DNA of 64,000 nt from AC-32 sp963736055 (GCA_963736055.1 CAVTNM010000009.1:186001-250000); one strand, 5' to 3'. Counted from the stretch's first letter, positions 27,541 through 36,680 are shown. Translations and numbers: made by a program. The notes: a model not told the origin generated them from the letters alone.

Positions 27541-30153
27541 CTACCCGCCGGAGGTGACCGCTTCGATGCCCGCTTCGCTCAGCGCCGCCTGGGCCGCCGC
27601 CAACCTGGCCAGCGGCACGCGGTAGGGCGAGCAGCTGACGTAGTCGAGCCCCAGTCCGTGGCAGAACGCCACCGACTCGGGCTCGCCGCCGTGCTCGCCG
27701 CAGATGCCCATCTTGAGGTTCTCCTTGACGCCCCGCCCGCGCTCGACCGCGATCCGCATCAGGTCGCCGACCCCGCTCTGGTCGAGCGTCTCGAACGGGT
27801 TGCGCTCGAGCACGCCGTCCTCGAGGTAGCGCGCGAGGAACTTCCCCTCGGCGTCGTCGCGCGAGAGGCCGAGCGTGGTCTGCGTCAGGTCGTTCGTGCC
27901 GAACGAGAAGAAGTCGGCGTAGGCGGCGATCTCGTCCGCCCGGACACACGCGCGCGGGAGCTCGATCATCGTCCCGACGAGATACTCGAGCGTCTCGCTC
28001 TCCTCGTTCGCGGTCGCGACCGTGATCGCGCGCAGGCGGTGCAGCTCCTCGGCGAAGCCCACGAGCGGGTGCATGATCTCGACGAGCGGCGCCGCCCCGG
28101 TCCGCTCCTCGACGGCAAGCGCCGCCCTGACGATCGCCCGCACCTGCATCTCGTAGATCTCGGGCCAGAGGAGGCCGAGCCGGCAGCCGCGCGTGCCGAG
28201 CATCGGATTCGTCTCGTGCAGGGCCTTGATCCGCTCTCGCATGCGCTCGTCCTTGGCCTCCTCGAGCGGCGGCAGAAACTCGTGCAGCGGCGGGTCGAGC
28301 AGGCGGATGGTCACCGGGAGGCCGGCCATCGCCTCGAAGATCCCCTCGAAGTCGCTCTGCTGGTGCGGGAGCAGCTTCTCGAGCGCCGAGCGCCGCTCGT
28401 CTTCGCCCGAGGCCATGATCATCTCGCGCACGACCGGCAGGCGATCGTCGGCCATGAACATGTGCTCGGTTCTGCAGAGGCCGATCCCCTCGGCGCCGAA
28501 CTCCCGCGCCTTGGCGGCGTCGGCCGGCGTGTCGGCGTTGGCGTGCACCTTCAGGCGACGTAGCTCGTCGGCCCAGCCGAGGATCGTCTCGAAGTCCTCG
28601 TTGATCTGGGGCGGGACGAGCGGCACCTCTCCGACGATCACCTCGCCACTGCCGCCGTCGATCGTGAGCGTGTCTCCTTCCGCCAGCTGGTGGCCGCCGA
28701 TGTTGAGCGTCCTCGCCCCGAGGTCGATCGTGAGGCCTTCGCAGCCGGCGACGCAAGGCTTGCCCATCCCGCGCGCGACGACCGCCGCATGCGAGGTCAT
28801 CCCTCCGTGCGCGGTCAGGATCCCGCTCGCCTGGATGAGGCCGTGGATGTCGTCGGGCGTCGTCTCCCAGCGGACGAGGATCACGCTCTCCCCCGTGAGT
28901 CCACGCTCCTCGGCGAGGTCGGCGTCGAGCACGATCGAGCCGCTGGCCGCGCCTGGGGAGGCGTTCAGGCCCTTCGCCGCCACCTCGAGCTCGGCGGACG
29001 GGTCGATCCGGGGGTGCAGGAGCTGGTCGAGCTGCCCGGGGTCGATCCGCGCGACGGCCTCCTCGCGCGAGATCAGGCCCTCGCCCGTCATCGCGACCGC
29101 CGCCTTGAGCGCCGCCGCCGCAGTGCGCTTCGCCGAACGGGTCTGGAGCAGGTAGAGGCGCCCGTCCTCGACCGTGAACTCGATGTCCTGCATGTCACGG
29201 TAGTTCTCCTCCAGGCGGCGCATCGTCTGCATCAGCTGATCGAAGGCCTCCGGCAGGCGCTCGCGCATCGCTTCGATCGGCTCGGGGGTGCGGATCCCGG
29301 CGACCACGTCCTCGCCCTGGGCGTCCGTGAGGAACTCGCCGAAGAGCCCGGACTCGCCCGTCGACGGATCGCGCGTGAAGGCGACCCCGGTGCCCGAGCC
29401 GGCGCCCTTGTTGCCGAAGACCATCTGGACGACGTTGACCGCGGTTCCGAGGTCGTGCGGGATACGGTGGGCGCGCCGGTACACCTGGGCGCGCGGTGTA
29501 TCCCAGGACTCGAATACCGCGCTCACCGCCCGCCGGAGCTGCTCGCGCGCGTCCTGCGGGAACGGTGAGCCCGTCTCCTGCTCGTAGATGTGCCGGTAGG
29601 TGCCCACGAGCTCGCGCAGGTCGTTGGCGTCCAGCTCGACGTCCTGCGTGGCGCCACGGTCGGCCTTCAGGTCCGAGAGCGCGGATTCGAACCGCTGCGC
29701 GTCGATGCCCTCGACGACCTCGCCGTACATCTGGATCAGCCGGCGGTAGGAGTCGTAGGCGAAGCGGGGATTGTCGGTCGCCTTGGCCAGGCCCTCGACC
29801 GCGTCGTCGTTCAGGCCGAGGTTGAGGATCGTGTCCATCATCCCGGGCATCGAGACCGCCGCTCCCGAGCGGACGGAGACGAGCAGCGGGTCGGACGAGT
29901 CGCCGAAGCGCTTGCCCGTCGTCTGCTCGAGCGAGTCGAGGTGCTGGTCGATCTCGGCCTCGAGGCCCTGCGGCAGCTGCTGGCCGTCCTGCATGTAGGC
30001 GCGGCAGGCGTCGGTCGTGATCGTGAAGCCCGCCGGGACGGGCACGCCGAGCTGCGTCATCTCGGCCAGGCCGACACCCTTGCCTCCGAGGAGCTCGCGC
30101 CCGCCCTCGGACGGCTCCTCGAACCCGTAGACGAAGCGCCCGTTTCCTCCCAT
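27541..30153 (-). CDS. ppdK: Pyruvate, phosphate dikinase
   Basis: Interconverts pyruvate, ATP and phosphate with PEP, AMP and diphosphate. The 870-residue protein has the ATP-grasp start (FVYGFEEPSEGGRELLGGKGVGLAEMTQLG), the phosphohistidine swivel GILTAHGGMTSHAAVVARG near residue 450, and the PEP-binding barrel with MLGTRGCRLGL and SFGTNDLTQ. The ATG at 30153 fits family length (about 875). The regulator PpsR is encoded 3 kb away at 32.9-33.8 kb. Confidence 0.95.
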   Translation of the reverse strand: MGGNGRFVYGFEEPSEGGRELLGGKGVGLAEMTQLGVPVPAGFTITTDACRAYMQDGQQLPQGLEAEIDQHLDSLEQTTGKRFGDSSDPLLVSVRSGAAVSMPGMMDTILNLGLNDDAVEGLAKATDNPRFAYDSYRRLIQMYGEVVEGIDAQRFESALSDLKADRGATQDVELDANDLRELVGTYRHIYEQETGSPFPQDAREQLRRAVSAVFESWDTPRAQVYRRAHRIPHDLGTAVNVVQMVFGNKGAGSGTGVAFTRDPSTGESGLFGEFLTDAQGEDVVAGIRTPEPIEAMRERLPEAFDQLMQTMRRLEENYRDMQDIEFTVEDGRLYLLQTRSAKRTAAAALKAAVAMTGEGLISREEAVARIDPGQLDQLLHPRIDPSAELEVAAKGLNASPGAASGSIVLDADLAEERGLTGESVILVRWETTPDDIHGLIQASGILTAHGGMTSHAAVVARGMGKPCVAGCEGLTIDLGARTLNIGGHQLAEGDTLTIDGGSGEVIVGEVPLVPPQINEDFETILGWADELRRLKVHANADTPADAAKAREFGAEGIGLCRTEHMFMADDRLPVVREMIMASGEDERRSALEKLLPHQQSDFEGIFEAMAGLPVTIRLLDPPLHEFLPPLEEAKDERMRERIKALHETNPMLGTRGCRLGLLWPEIYEMQVRAIVRAALAVEERTGAAPLVEIMHPLVGFAEELHRLRAITVATANEESETLEYLVGTMIELPRACVRADEIAAYADFFSFGTNDLTQTTLGLSRDDAEGKFLARYLEDGVLERNPFETLDQSGVGDLMRIAVERGRGVKENLKMGICGEHGGEPESVAFCHGLGLDYVSCSPYRVPLARLAAAQAALSEAGIEAVTSGG

Positions 30154-30206
30154 TGCAGGGGATCTTCCCACAGGGTCGCGCGCGAACGCCCGCCGAACGC
30201 GGCGCG

Positions 30207-30212
30207 TATGCT
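30207..30212 (+). promoter_or_regulatory. -10 box TATGCT of the TolB-like gene
   Basis: TATGCT lies 6 bases before the GTG at 30219, which has no ribosome site. This supports a leaderless message and fixes the start. Confidence 0.45.
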
Positions 30213-30218
30213 CGTGCG

Positions 30219-31187
30219 GTGAGAGTGGTGTTCGCCGTGGCGGCAGTCGCGCTCCTCGCCGGAGCGGGAGGCCGCGCGGACGGCGCACCGCCGCAGAGCC
30301 GCATCGCCTTCGGGCTCGTGCACGGCAGCGTCAGCAGCCTCTACACCGTGCGACCGAACGGCAAGGGCCTCCGCCGGGTCACGATCCCTCCGACGCGCCA
30401 GGACCTCGGTGGAGACTCCGGCCCGGTCTGGTCGCCCGACGGGAAGCGCCTCGTCTTCGAGCGCAACCTGCCCTACTGGGGCGACGACCGCTTCCGGCTC
30501 AACGCGGTGCCCGCGAGAGGAGGCATCGCTCGGCCGATCACCCAAGGGCCGTTCGACGTGATGCCCAGCATCTCCCCGAACGGGAAGCGCATCGCCTTCA
30601 CCCGGCTCGTCGAGTCCGTCGTCGAGCCGGCGATCTCGCTCTTCACCGCGAATGCGCGCGGGCAGAGGCCGGCGCAGCTCCTGAGCGGAGGGTTCGACCT
30701 CTCCCCGGCCTGGTCGCCGGACGGCACGACGATCGCCTTCAGCCGCCTCTCCTCGGACTCGGCGCCCATCCAGGCGGCCGCTCTCTACCTCGCTGACGCG
30801 AACGGGAAGAACGTGCGGCCGCTCGCCGGGGTGCTGGGCGTGTCGCCGTCGTGGTCGCCGGACGGAAAGCGCCTGGCCTTCGTCTCCTTCGTCGACCGCA
30901 ACGGTGCGAGCTGTCCCGGCGCCGACTGCGCCCCGAACGGCGAGCTTTACGTGGTCGACGCCGACGGCAGCGGCCTGCGACGCCTGACCCGGACCCGCGC
31001 CGACGACCAGCATCCGACGTGGTCCCCTGACGGCACGAGAATCGCGTTCGCAAGCGGCTTCGTCCTCCCCAAGCAGGGGCACCGGCCCTGGCTGATGACG
31101 ATGCCCGCCGCCGGAGGCAAGGCCGTCCGGGTGGGTCGCTTTTCCGACGTGCTCGACCCGTCTTGGAGTCCCGTCGGCGTGGGCTGA
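30219..31187 (+). CDS. TolB-like WD40/PD40 beta-propeller, secreted
   Basis: A 322-residue exported protein with a signal peptide (VRVVFAVAAVALLAGAGG) and at least five PD40 repeats of the form SPDGKRLVF, SPNGKRIAF, SPDGTTIAF, SPDGKRLAF and SPDGTRIAF. These form a beta-propeller as in TolB. It probably binds a partner outside the membrane; no tol-pal genes are near. The GTG start follows TATGCT by 6 bases. It is divergent from ppdK. Confidence 0.82.
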   Translation: MRVVFAVAAVALLAGAGGRADGAPPQSRIAFGLVHGSVSSLYTVRPNGKGLRRVTIPPTRQDLGGDSGPVWSPDGKRLVFERNLPYWGDDRFRLNAVPARGGIARPITQGPFDVMPSISPNGKRIAFTRLVESVVEPAISLFTANARGQRPAQLLSGGFDLSPAWSPDGTTIAFSRLSSDSAPIQAAALYLADANGKNVRPLAGVLGVSPSWSPDGKRLAFVSFVDRNGASCPGADCAPNGELYVVDADGSGLRRLTRTRADDQHPTWSPDGTRIAFASGFVLPKQGHRPWLMTMPAAGGKAVRVGRFSDVLDPSWSPVGVG

Positions 31188-31198
31188 GCGTCGCGGGG

Positions 31199-31204
31199 TA
31201 GGCT
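31199..31204 (+). promoter_or_regulatory. -10 box TAGGCT of the dioxygenase gene
   Basis: TAGGCT lies 6 bases before the ATG at 31211, again with no ribosome site, which indicates a leaderless message. Confidence 0.5.
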
Positions 31205-31210
31205 GCGCGC

Positions 31211-32137
31211 ATGAAGCTCGAAGGCGTCCACCACATCACCGCGATCACCGGCGACGCGCCCGGGAACGTCGACTTCTACACCCGCGTTCTCGGCCTGCGG
31301 CTCGTCAAGAAGAGCGTCAACCAGGACGACCCGACCGTCTACCACCTCTTCTACGGCGACGAGGAGGGCGCCCCCGGCAACGACATCACGTTCTTCGAGT
31401 ACCCGAACGCGCGGCCGGGCCGCGCAGGCGCCGGGATGGTGCACCGCGTCGTGTGGCGGGTGGGCTCCGACGAGGCGATCACGTTCTGGGAGGAGCGTCT
31501 GGGCAAGGAGGGGGTGACGACCGAGCGCAGCGCCGACGGCACGCTCCTGTTTGCCGACCGCGAGGGACTCGCCCATGAGCTCGTGGTCTCCGAGGCTCCG
31601 GACGAGCCGTTGATCGCCGACCATCCCGACATTCCCGGCGAGCTCGCGCTGCAGGGCTTCGAGGGCGTGCGCGCCTACACGCACGATCCGGAGGCCAGCC
31701 GCGCCTTCCTCGAAGGCACGCTCGAGTTCGATCCCCGGGGCGAGACCGCGTGGGAGGCTCGTGGCGAGCAGCGCGGCGGCTTCTACCGCTACGACCGCAC
31801 CGACGAGCGCGGGGTCCCAGGGGCAGGCACCGTTCACCACGTCGCGTGGGCCTCGCCGACGGACGAGCACGAGGCCTGGCAGAAGCGGGTCGCCGAATCC
31901 GGCGCCTCCCCCACGCCCGTGATCGACCGCTACTACTTCAAGTCCATCTACTTCCGCGAGCCGAGCGGCGTCCTCTTCGAGATCGCGACGATCGGCCCCG
32001 GGTTCACCGCCGACGAGCCGCTCGAGAGCCTTGGGGAGCGACTCTCGCTGCCTCCGGACTACGAGCAGCTCCGCGACCGGCTGGAGCAGGTGCTGACGCC
32101 GCTGCCGGACACCCGGGCCGCCCGCTCGGCCAAGTGA
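31211..32137 (+). CDS. Ring-cleaving dioxygenase of the glyoxalase/VOC superfamily
   Basis: A 308-residue protein with two VOC modules: the first opens GVHHITAITGDAPGNVDFYTRVLGL and the second has TVHHVAWASPTDEH. Metal ligands His, His and Glu are in HHIT, VHHVAW and PSGVLFEIAT. It resembles MhqO/MhqA hydroquinone dioxygenases. The gene overlaps the following esterase as GTGA; that pair (mhqO-mhqD type) is known from quinone detoxification operons. The substrate is inferred. Confidence 0.82.
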   Translation: MKLEGVHHITAITGDAPGNVDFYTRVLGLRLVKKSVNQDDPTVYHLFYGDEEGAPGNDITFFEYPNARPGRAGAGMVHRVVWRVGSDEAITFWEERLGKEGVTTERSADGTLLFADREGLAHELVVSEAPDEPLIADHPDIPGELALQGFEGVRAYTHDPEASRAFLEGTLEFDPRGETAWEARGEQRGGFYRYDRTDERGVPGAGTVHHVAWASPTDEHEAWQKRVAESGASPTPVIDRYYFKSIYFREPSGVLFEIATIGPGFTADEPLESLGERLSLPPDYEQLRDRLEQVLTPLPDTRAARSAK

Positions 32138-32787
32138 CGATCGAGCAGAGGGTTCGTCCTCCGGCCGGCGAGCCCGAGGGCCTGCTCGTCCTCTTCCACG
32201 GCCGCGGCGCCGACGAGCACGACCTCTTTCCGCTCCTCGACGCGCTCGACCCGGAGCGGCGTCTTCTCGGCGTCACCCCGCGCGGGCCGCTCTCGCTGCC
32301 GCCGGGAGGCGCACACTGGTACGCGGTGCGGGAGATCGGCTATCCCGACCCGGAGACGTTCCTGCCGACGTACGCCGCGGTCTCCGGCTGGCTGGACGCC
32401 CTGGCGGACGAGACCGGCCTCGGGCCCGAGCGGACGGTCCTCGGCGGCTTCTCGCAGGGCGCGGTGATGACCTACGCGCTGGGCCTCGGCCGGGGGCGCC
32501 CACGCCCCGCCGGGCTTATCGCGCTGAGCGGGTTCATCCCGACCGTCGAGGGCTTCGAGCTCGACCTTGAGAAGCCCCTGCCCCCGGTCGCGATCGGTCA
32601 CGGCACCCTCGACCCGGTGATCTCGGTCGAATGGAGCCGGCGCGCGAGGCAGCTCCTCCAGGAGGCGGGCGCGGACGTCCTGTATCGCGAGTACCCGCTC
32701 CCGCACACGATCGACCCGCAGTTCCTCCCGGAGCTCGAGACGTGGCTCGCCTCGGCGCTCTACGAGGGCGCGACCGGCGAGCGGTAG
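32134..32787 (+). CDS. Phospholipase/carboxylesterase (MhqD/YpfH-like)
   Basis: A 217-residue alpha/beta hydrolase. The oxyanion loop LFHGRGADEHD, nucleophile Ser in LGGFSQGAVMTY, Asp in HGTLDPVI and His in YPLPHTID are all present. It is translationally coupled to the dioxygenase (GTGA overlap), which suggests joint action on an aromatic or quinone-derived ester. Its 3' end overlaps the convergent small membrane gene by 28 bases. Confidence 0.85.
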   Translation: MTIEQRVRPPAGEPEGLLVLFHGRGADEHDLFPLLDALDPERRLLGVTPRGPLSLPPGGAHWYAVREIGYPDPETFLPTYAAVSGWLDALADETGLGPERTVLGGFSQGAVMTYALGLGRGRPRPAGLIALSGFIPTVEGFELDLEKPLPPVAIGHGTLDPVISVEWSRRARQLLQEAGADVLYREYPLPHTIDPQFLPELETWLASALYEGATGER

Positions 32788-32945
32788 CCGGGCCGTCGGC
32801 GAGCGCGGAAGTCGGCGAGCCAGGCCAGGGCGCGCAGGCCCATCCAGACCGGGGTCAGCAGGACGTAGAAGAGGACGACCGCGAACCCGAGGATCACCCA
32901 CCACGTCGCCCAGCGCCAGAGCGGAACAGGCTCTTTCGGGATCAG
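32760..32945 (-). CDS. Small single-span membrane protein
   Basis: A 61-residue reading with one strong hydrophobic span (WATWWVILGFAVVLFYVLLT), then the positively charged DFRARRRPGYRS tail. No ATG, GTG or TTG fits well; a CTG at 32945 would overlap the ppsR stop as CTGA, in the manner of other gene junctions here. The start is therefore unsure. Its end overlaps the esterase 3' end. It is possibly real, judged by the clear membrane segment. Confidence 0.5.
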   Translation of the reverse strand: MIPKEPVPLWRWATWWVILGFAVVLFYVLLTPVWMGLRALAWLADFRARRRPGYRSPVAPS

Positions 32946-33784
32946 ACCGGCGTCTTCTCCTTGGTGCCTGCTTCCGCCCGCCGGCGCTCGACGAGCCTGA
33001 TCACCCGCGCTGCGGTTTCCTCGATCGAGAGGTCTGAGATCTCGATCACCGGGCAACCGAGCCGCCGGTGCAGCTGCTCGGCCTCCTCGAGCTCGCCGTA
33101 GATCTCGAGCAGCTCTGCGTAGGCACGCTGGTTGCCGCCGAGCCTCCGTGCGCGCTGCTTGCGGATCTCCTGAAGCCGCTGTGCGTCGATCGTCAGTCCC
33201 ACGATCTTGGTCTGGTCGACCTCGAACAGCGCCTCGGGCGGTTGGATTCCCTTCACCACGGGAATGTTCGCCGTCTTGTAGCCGAGGTAGCCGAGGTACA
33301 TGGAGAGCGGTGTCTTCGAGGTGCGCGAGACGCCGACGAGGACGAGGTCGGCCTCGTGCAGGCCGGCGCCGACGCCGTCGTCGTACTTGACCGCGAACTC
33401 GATTGCCGCCATGCGCTTGAAGTAGGTCGAGTCGAGCGGAGCGCGTGCGCCCGGGGTCATCTTGGCGGCGACGCCCGCGACTCTGGCGACCGCGTCGATC
33501 GGATGCCCTAGTAGGTCGCAGTAGTGGAGCTTGTAGCGACGGCAGAGGGTGCGGGCGGCATCGCGGAGCTCCGGGTGGACGAGGGTGTAGACGATCACCG
33601 CCGGCCGTCCTTTCGCGCGGTTCAGCGCAAGGTGGAGGTCGTCGACGGTCTCGACGCGCGGGTGGCGGATCTCCTCGAACTCCTGCTCGGGGAACTGCGC
33701 CTCGAGCGCGTGGACCAGCCGCACGGCCGTCTCCCCGGTGGAGTCGGAGATCACGTGGAGCTCGACCGGCTGCTTCGGCGTCAC
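32942..33784 (-). CDS. ppsR: PPDK regulatory protein (kinase/phosphorylase, DUF299)
   Basis: A bifunctional ADP-dependent kinase and phosphate-dependent phosphorylase that switches PPDK or PEP synthase off and on. The 280-residue protein starts VELHVISDSTGETAVRLVHA and has the P-loop GVSRTSKTPLSMYLG and the C-terminal GNQRAYAELL helix. Its target PPDK is encoded in the same window. The GTG at 33784 follows TAGGCT (33797-33792) by 7 bases on the minus strand, so the message is leaderless. Confidence 0.92.
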   Translation of the reverse strand: MTPKQPVELHVISDSTGETAVRLVHALEAQFPEQEFEEIRHPRVETVDDLHLALNRAKGRPAVIVYTLVHPELRDAARTLCRRYKLHYCDLLGHPIDAVARVAGVAAKMTPGARAPLDSTYFKRMAAIEFAVKYDDGVGAGLHEADLVLVGVSRTSKTPLSMYLGYLGYKTANIPVVKGIQPPEALFEVDQTKIVGLTIDAQRLQEIRKQRARRLGGNQRAYAELLEIYGELEEAEQLHRRLGCPVIEISDLSIEETAARVIRLVERRRAEAGTKEKTPV

Positions 33785-33791
33785 GCGCGGG

Positions 33792-33797
33792 AGCCTA
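33792..33797 (-). promoter_or_regulatory. -10 box TAGGCT of ppsR
   Basis: TAGGCT on the minus strand ends 7 bases before the ppsR GTG, with no ribosome site between. Confidence 0.45.
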
Positions 33798-33850
33798 GCC
33801 TCGGGCGCGCCCACGGGCCTTCTCCAGAGACGTTCCACATCCGTCGCGTT

Positions 33851-33867
33851 CGCGTGACAGACACGCG
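33851..33867. promoter_or_regulatory. Operator-like palindrome shared with element A
   Basis: CGCGTGACAGACACGCG has the same arms (CGCGTG, CACGCG) and 5-base spacer as the palindrome at 11188-11204. It overlaps the -35 box CAGACA (33858-33863) of a plus-strand promoter with -10 TAGGCT at 33881-33886. Confidence 0.5.
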
Positions 33868-33893
33868 CGCCGGGGCTCGGTAGGCTCGTCGCC

Positions 33894-34001
33894 ATGGCAG
33901 GGGGGCGGGTCGGGACCCGCAAGCACTCGCGCGAGAACATGAATGCGGCCCAACGGCGCCGGATGTGTATCTCAGAGAGCCGTCTAGCGCGGGATCTGTG
34001 A
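33894..34001 (+). CDS. Possible 35-residue basic leaderless peptide
   Basis: ATG at 33894 lies 7 bases after TAGGCT (33881-33886), which has a CAGACA -35 box 17 bases upstream. The frame encodes MAGGRVGTRKHSRENMNAAQ and 15 more residues, ending at a TGA inside the 3' end of glyS on the other strand. The peptide is Arg-rich with no membrane segment. Support comes from promoter placement alone. The alternative is a non-coding RNA starting at the same site. Confidence 0.4.
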   Translation: MAGGRVGTRKHSRENMNAAQRRRMCISESRLARDL

Positions 34002-35825
34002 GAAGTCGCCCAGCCGGCCGAGCGTGTCGCGAACGTCGAGCAGCAGCCGTAGGCGGTTTGCCCGGACGGTCTCGTCCTCGTCCATCACGAGCACCTCGTC
34101 GAAGAACCGCTCCATCAGCGGCGCCAGCGTCGCGCCCGACTCCAGCGCCTTGCGTGTGTCCCCGTCGACGGCGACCTTCGCCAGCCCTTCCGCCAGCGCC
34201 TGCTCCGCCTCCTCGCGCAGCAGCGAGCGGTCGAGCTCGGACGCCGCGTCGCCGGCGCTCTTTCCCGCCAGACGGTGAGCGCGGTCGTAGGCGGTGTAGA
34301 CGCCGTCGAATGCCTGCGTGTCGCGCTCGGCGTGGAGCGTCTCGGCCAGCCGCGCGACGCTCCCGAGGTCCGCCGCCGCAGAGGCCTGTGCCGCCCGCAC
34401 GTACTCGACCGGCACGTCGAGAAGCCCCTCGAGCCGCTCCTCGACGAACTCGCGCACCTCGTCGTCGAACAGCGAGCGCGGGATCGTCAGACCCCCCTCG
34501 ATCGCGAGGCGGTTCAGGCCGATCGCAGCCCGCCGCAGACCGTAGGGATCGCGCGAGCCGGACGGCTTGTGGCCCAGCGAGAACGACGTCTCCAGCGTGT
34601 CGAGCTTGTCCACTGCAGCGAGCACCTTTCCGGCCTCGGTCTGGGGCAGCGGGCCTCCTGCCGAGTCCGGCAGGTACTGCTCCTCGATGGCCGCGCTGAC
34701 CGCCTCCGGGTAGCCGGCCAGCCGCGCGTACTCCGCGCCGATGGTGCCCTCGAGATCCGGAAACTCACGGACGAGCTCCGAGGCCTGATCGGCCTTCGCG
34801 AGCCGTGCCGCCTCCGACGAGGCCTCGCCTCCGCCGAGCTTGCCGACGAGCGCGCGCAGCCGGTCGGTCTTGTCTGCGAACGTGCCCGCGCCCTTGAAGA
34901 ACGTGATCGCGCCGAGCTGCTTGGCGAGCTCGTCGATACCGCGCCGCACATCTCGCTCGAACGTGAAGCTCGCGTCGTCCAGCCGGCCCTCGAGCACGTT
35001 CTGGTTACCGGCCCGCACCAGTTCGGCTTCGCCTCCGTTCGCGACGAAGGCGAAGCGGTTCCCGCCGAGCGGGAAGTAGCGCTGGTGCGACTGCATCGCC
35101 GTCACGATCACGCGCTCCGGCAGCTGCAGGAAGCGCTCGTCGAAGCTGCCCTCGAGGACGAGCACCTTCTCGACCAGGTAGACGACCTCCTCGAGCACCC
35201 CGGCCGGATCGCTCCAGCCGCCGATCGCGTCCAGGCCGGCGACGATCTGGCGGCGCCGCTCGGCCGCGTCCGGCTCGACATCGGCTTCGCGGAGCCGGTC
35301 TGCGTAGCGCTGTGCGTCGTCGATCTCGACCTCTCCCTGCGTGAAGCGGTGCCCGAAGCTCGTCCTCCCGACGACTGTCTCCCGGTCGAGCTTCGCCAGG
35401 CGCCAGCGCACCGGTCGCGCGAAGCGGATGCCGCTGTCGTCCCAGCGCATCGATCTGGAGAAGGAAAGGCCGCGCACGATCGCCTCCATCCGCTCCGGAA
35501 GCACGTCCCGCAGCGGCTGTCCAGGCCTCTCCAACCCGAGGAAGCCGTCGCGAACGACGAGATCCTCGGGACGGACGCCATGCTTCTTGGCGAAGCCGGC
35601 CGCCGCCTTGTCGGCGAGCGACTCGGGCGGCCCCTTGAGCCACTCGTCCGGAGTCTGCTCCGGGATGCTCTCGAGGATCAGCGCAAGCCGCCGCGGCCCG
35701 ACGTAGACGCGTGTGGGCGCGATCCCGAGCTCGCGCTCGCTCAGCACGGGCAACTGGGCCTCTGCCTCGCGGCAGGCCCCTGCCGGAAGCTCCTCGCAAC
35801 CGATCTCAAGCAGCAGCGTCGGCAC
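33984..35825 (-). CDS. glyS: Glycyl-tRNA synthetase beta subunit
   Basis: The tRNA-binding subunit of alpha2-beta2 glycyl-tRNA synthetase. The 613-residue product starts VPTLLLEIGCEELPAGACREAEAQL, the family signature. It contains MRWDDSGIRFARPVRWRLAKLD and AVDKLDTLETSFSLG, with an anticodon-binding domain at the end. It is shorter than the E. coli protein (about 690). The GTG at 35825 lies inside the end of glyQ (20-base overlap), which couples the two. Confidence 0.92.
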   Translation of the reverse strand: MPTLLLEIGCEELPAGACREAEAQLPVLSERELGIAPTRVYVGPRRLALILESIPEQTPDEWLKGPPESLADKAAAGFAKKHGVRPEDLVVRDGFLGLERPGQPLRDVLPERMEAIVRGLSFSRSMRWDDSGIRFARPVRWRLAKLDRETVVGRTSFGHRFTQGEVEIDDAQRYADRLREADVEPDAAERRRQIVAGLDAIGGWSDPAGVLEEVVYLVEKVLVLEGSFDERFLQLPERVIVTAMQSHQRYFPLGGNRFAFVANGGEAELVRAGNQNVLEGRLDDASFTFERDVRRGIDELAKQLGAITFFKGAGTFADKTDRLRALVGKLGGGEASSEAARLAKADQASELVREFPDLEGTIGAEYARLAGYPEAVSAAIEEQYLPDSAGGPLPQTEAGKVLAAVDKLDTLETSFSLGHKPSGSRDPYGLRRAAIGLNRLAIEGGLTIPRSLFDDEVREFVEERLEGLLDVPVEYVRAAQASAAADLGSVARLAETLHAERDTQAFDGVYTAYDRAHRLAGKSAGDAASELDRSLLREEAEQALAEGLAKVAVDGDTRKALESGATLAPLMERFFDEVLVMDEDETVRANRLRLLLDVRDTLGRLGDFSQIPR

Positions 35826-36672
35826 CGGACTCCAGCTCCAGGTAGGTCTGGGCAACCTCGCGCGCCAGGTTGCGGACGCGGCCGATGTAGGCCGCGCGCT
35901 CATTCGCCGAGATCGCTCCTCGCGCATCGAGCAGGTTGAAGGCATGCGAGGCCTTCAGCACCTGGTCGTAGGCGGGTAGCGGCAGGCGCCGCTCGAGCAG
36001 CAGCCGGCATTCGTCCTCGTGCTCGCCGAAGCGACGGGTGAGGACGTCGACCGGCGCGAGCTCGAAGTTGTAGATCGACCACTGCCGCTCGTTCTCGCGG
36101 TAGACGTCGCCCCAGGTGATCCCGGGAGCCCACTCGAGGTCGAAGGCGCTCCTTTTGCCCTGCAGAAACATGGCCAGCCGCTCCATGCCGTAGGTGATCT
36201 CGGCGGGAACGAGCTCGACGTCGAACCCTCCGAGCTGTTGGAAGTACGTCCACTGCGTGATCTCCATGCCGTCGCACCACACCTCCCAGCCGAGGCCCCA
36301 GGCGCCGAGTGTCGGCTGCTCCCAGTCGTCCTCGACGAGCCGGACGTCGTGGCGCCTCAGATCGATCCCGATCGCCTCGAGCGAACCGAAGTAGAGATCG
36401 AGCACGTCCTCCGGCGCCGGCTTGATCACGACCTGGTACTGGAAGTAGTGCTGGAACCGGTACGGGTTCTCCCCGTACCTACCGTCCAGCGGCCTGATCA
36501 CCGGCTCGACGTACCCGGTCTTCCAGGGCCGCGATCCAAGGCAGCGGAGGAACGTCGCCGGGTTCATCGTGCCCGCGGCCACCTCCGTGTGGTACGGCTG
36601 CATCAGGACACAGCCGTAGTCCGCCCAGTAGCCCTCGAGCGCGCGAATGGTGTCCTGGTAGGTAGGCGCCAA
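35806..36672 (-). CDS. glyQ: Glycyl-tRNA synthetase alpha subunit
   Basis: The catalytic subunit that activates glycine. The 288-residue protein reads DTIRALEGYWADYGCVLMQPYHTEVAAGTMNPATFLR and QHYFQYQVVIKPAPED, with class II synthetase motifs. The start is a TTG at 36672 that gives the expected N-terminus. TAGGAT on the minus strand lies 8 bases upstream, so the transcript may be leaderless. It is co-transcribed with glyS. Confidence 0.94.
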   Translation of the reverse strand: MAPTYQDTIRALEGYWADYGCVLMQPYHTEVAAGTMNPATFLRCLGSRPWKTGYVEPVIRPLDGRYGENPYRFQHYFQYQVVIKPAPEDVLDLYFGSLEAIGIDLRRHDVRLVEDDWEQPTLGAWGLGWEVWCDGMEITQWTYFQQLGGFDVELVPAEITYGMERLAMFLQGKRSAFDLEWAPGITWGDVYRENERQWSIYNFELAPVDVLTRRFGEHEDECRLLLERRLPLPAYDQVLKASHAFNLLDARGAISANERAAYIGRVRNLAREVAQTYLELESGADAAA

Positions 36673-36680
36673 GGCGCCTC

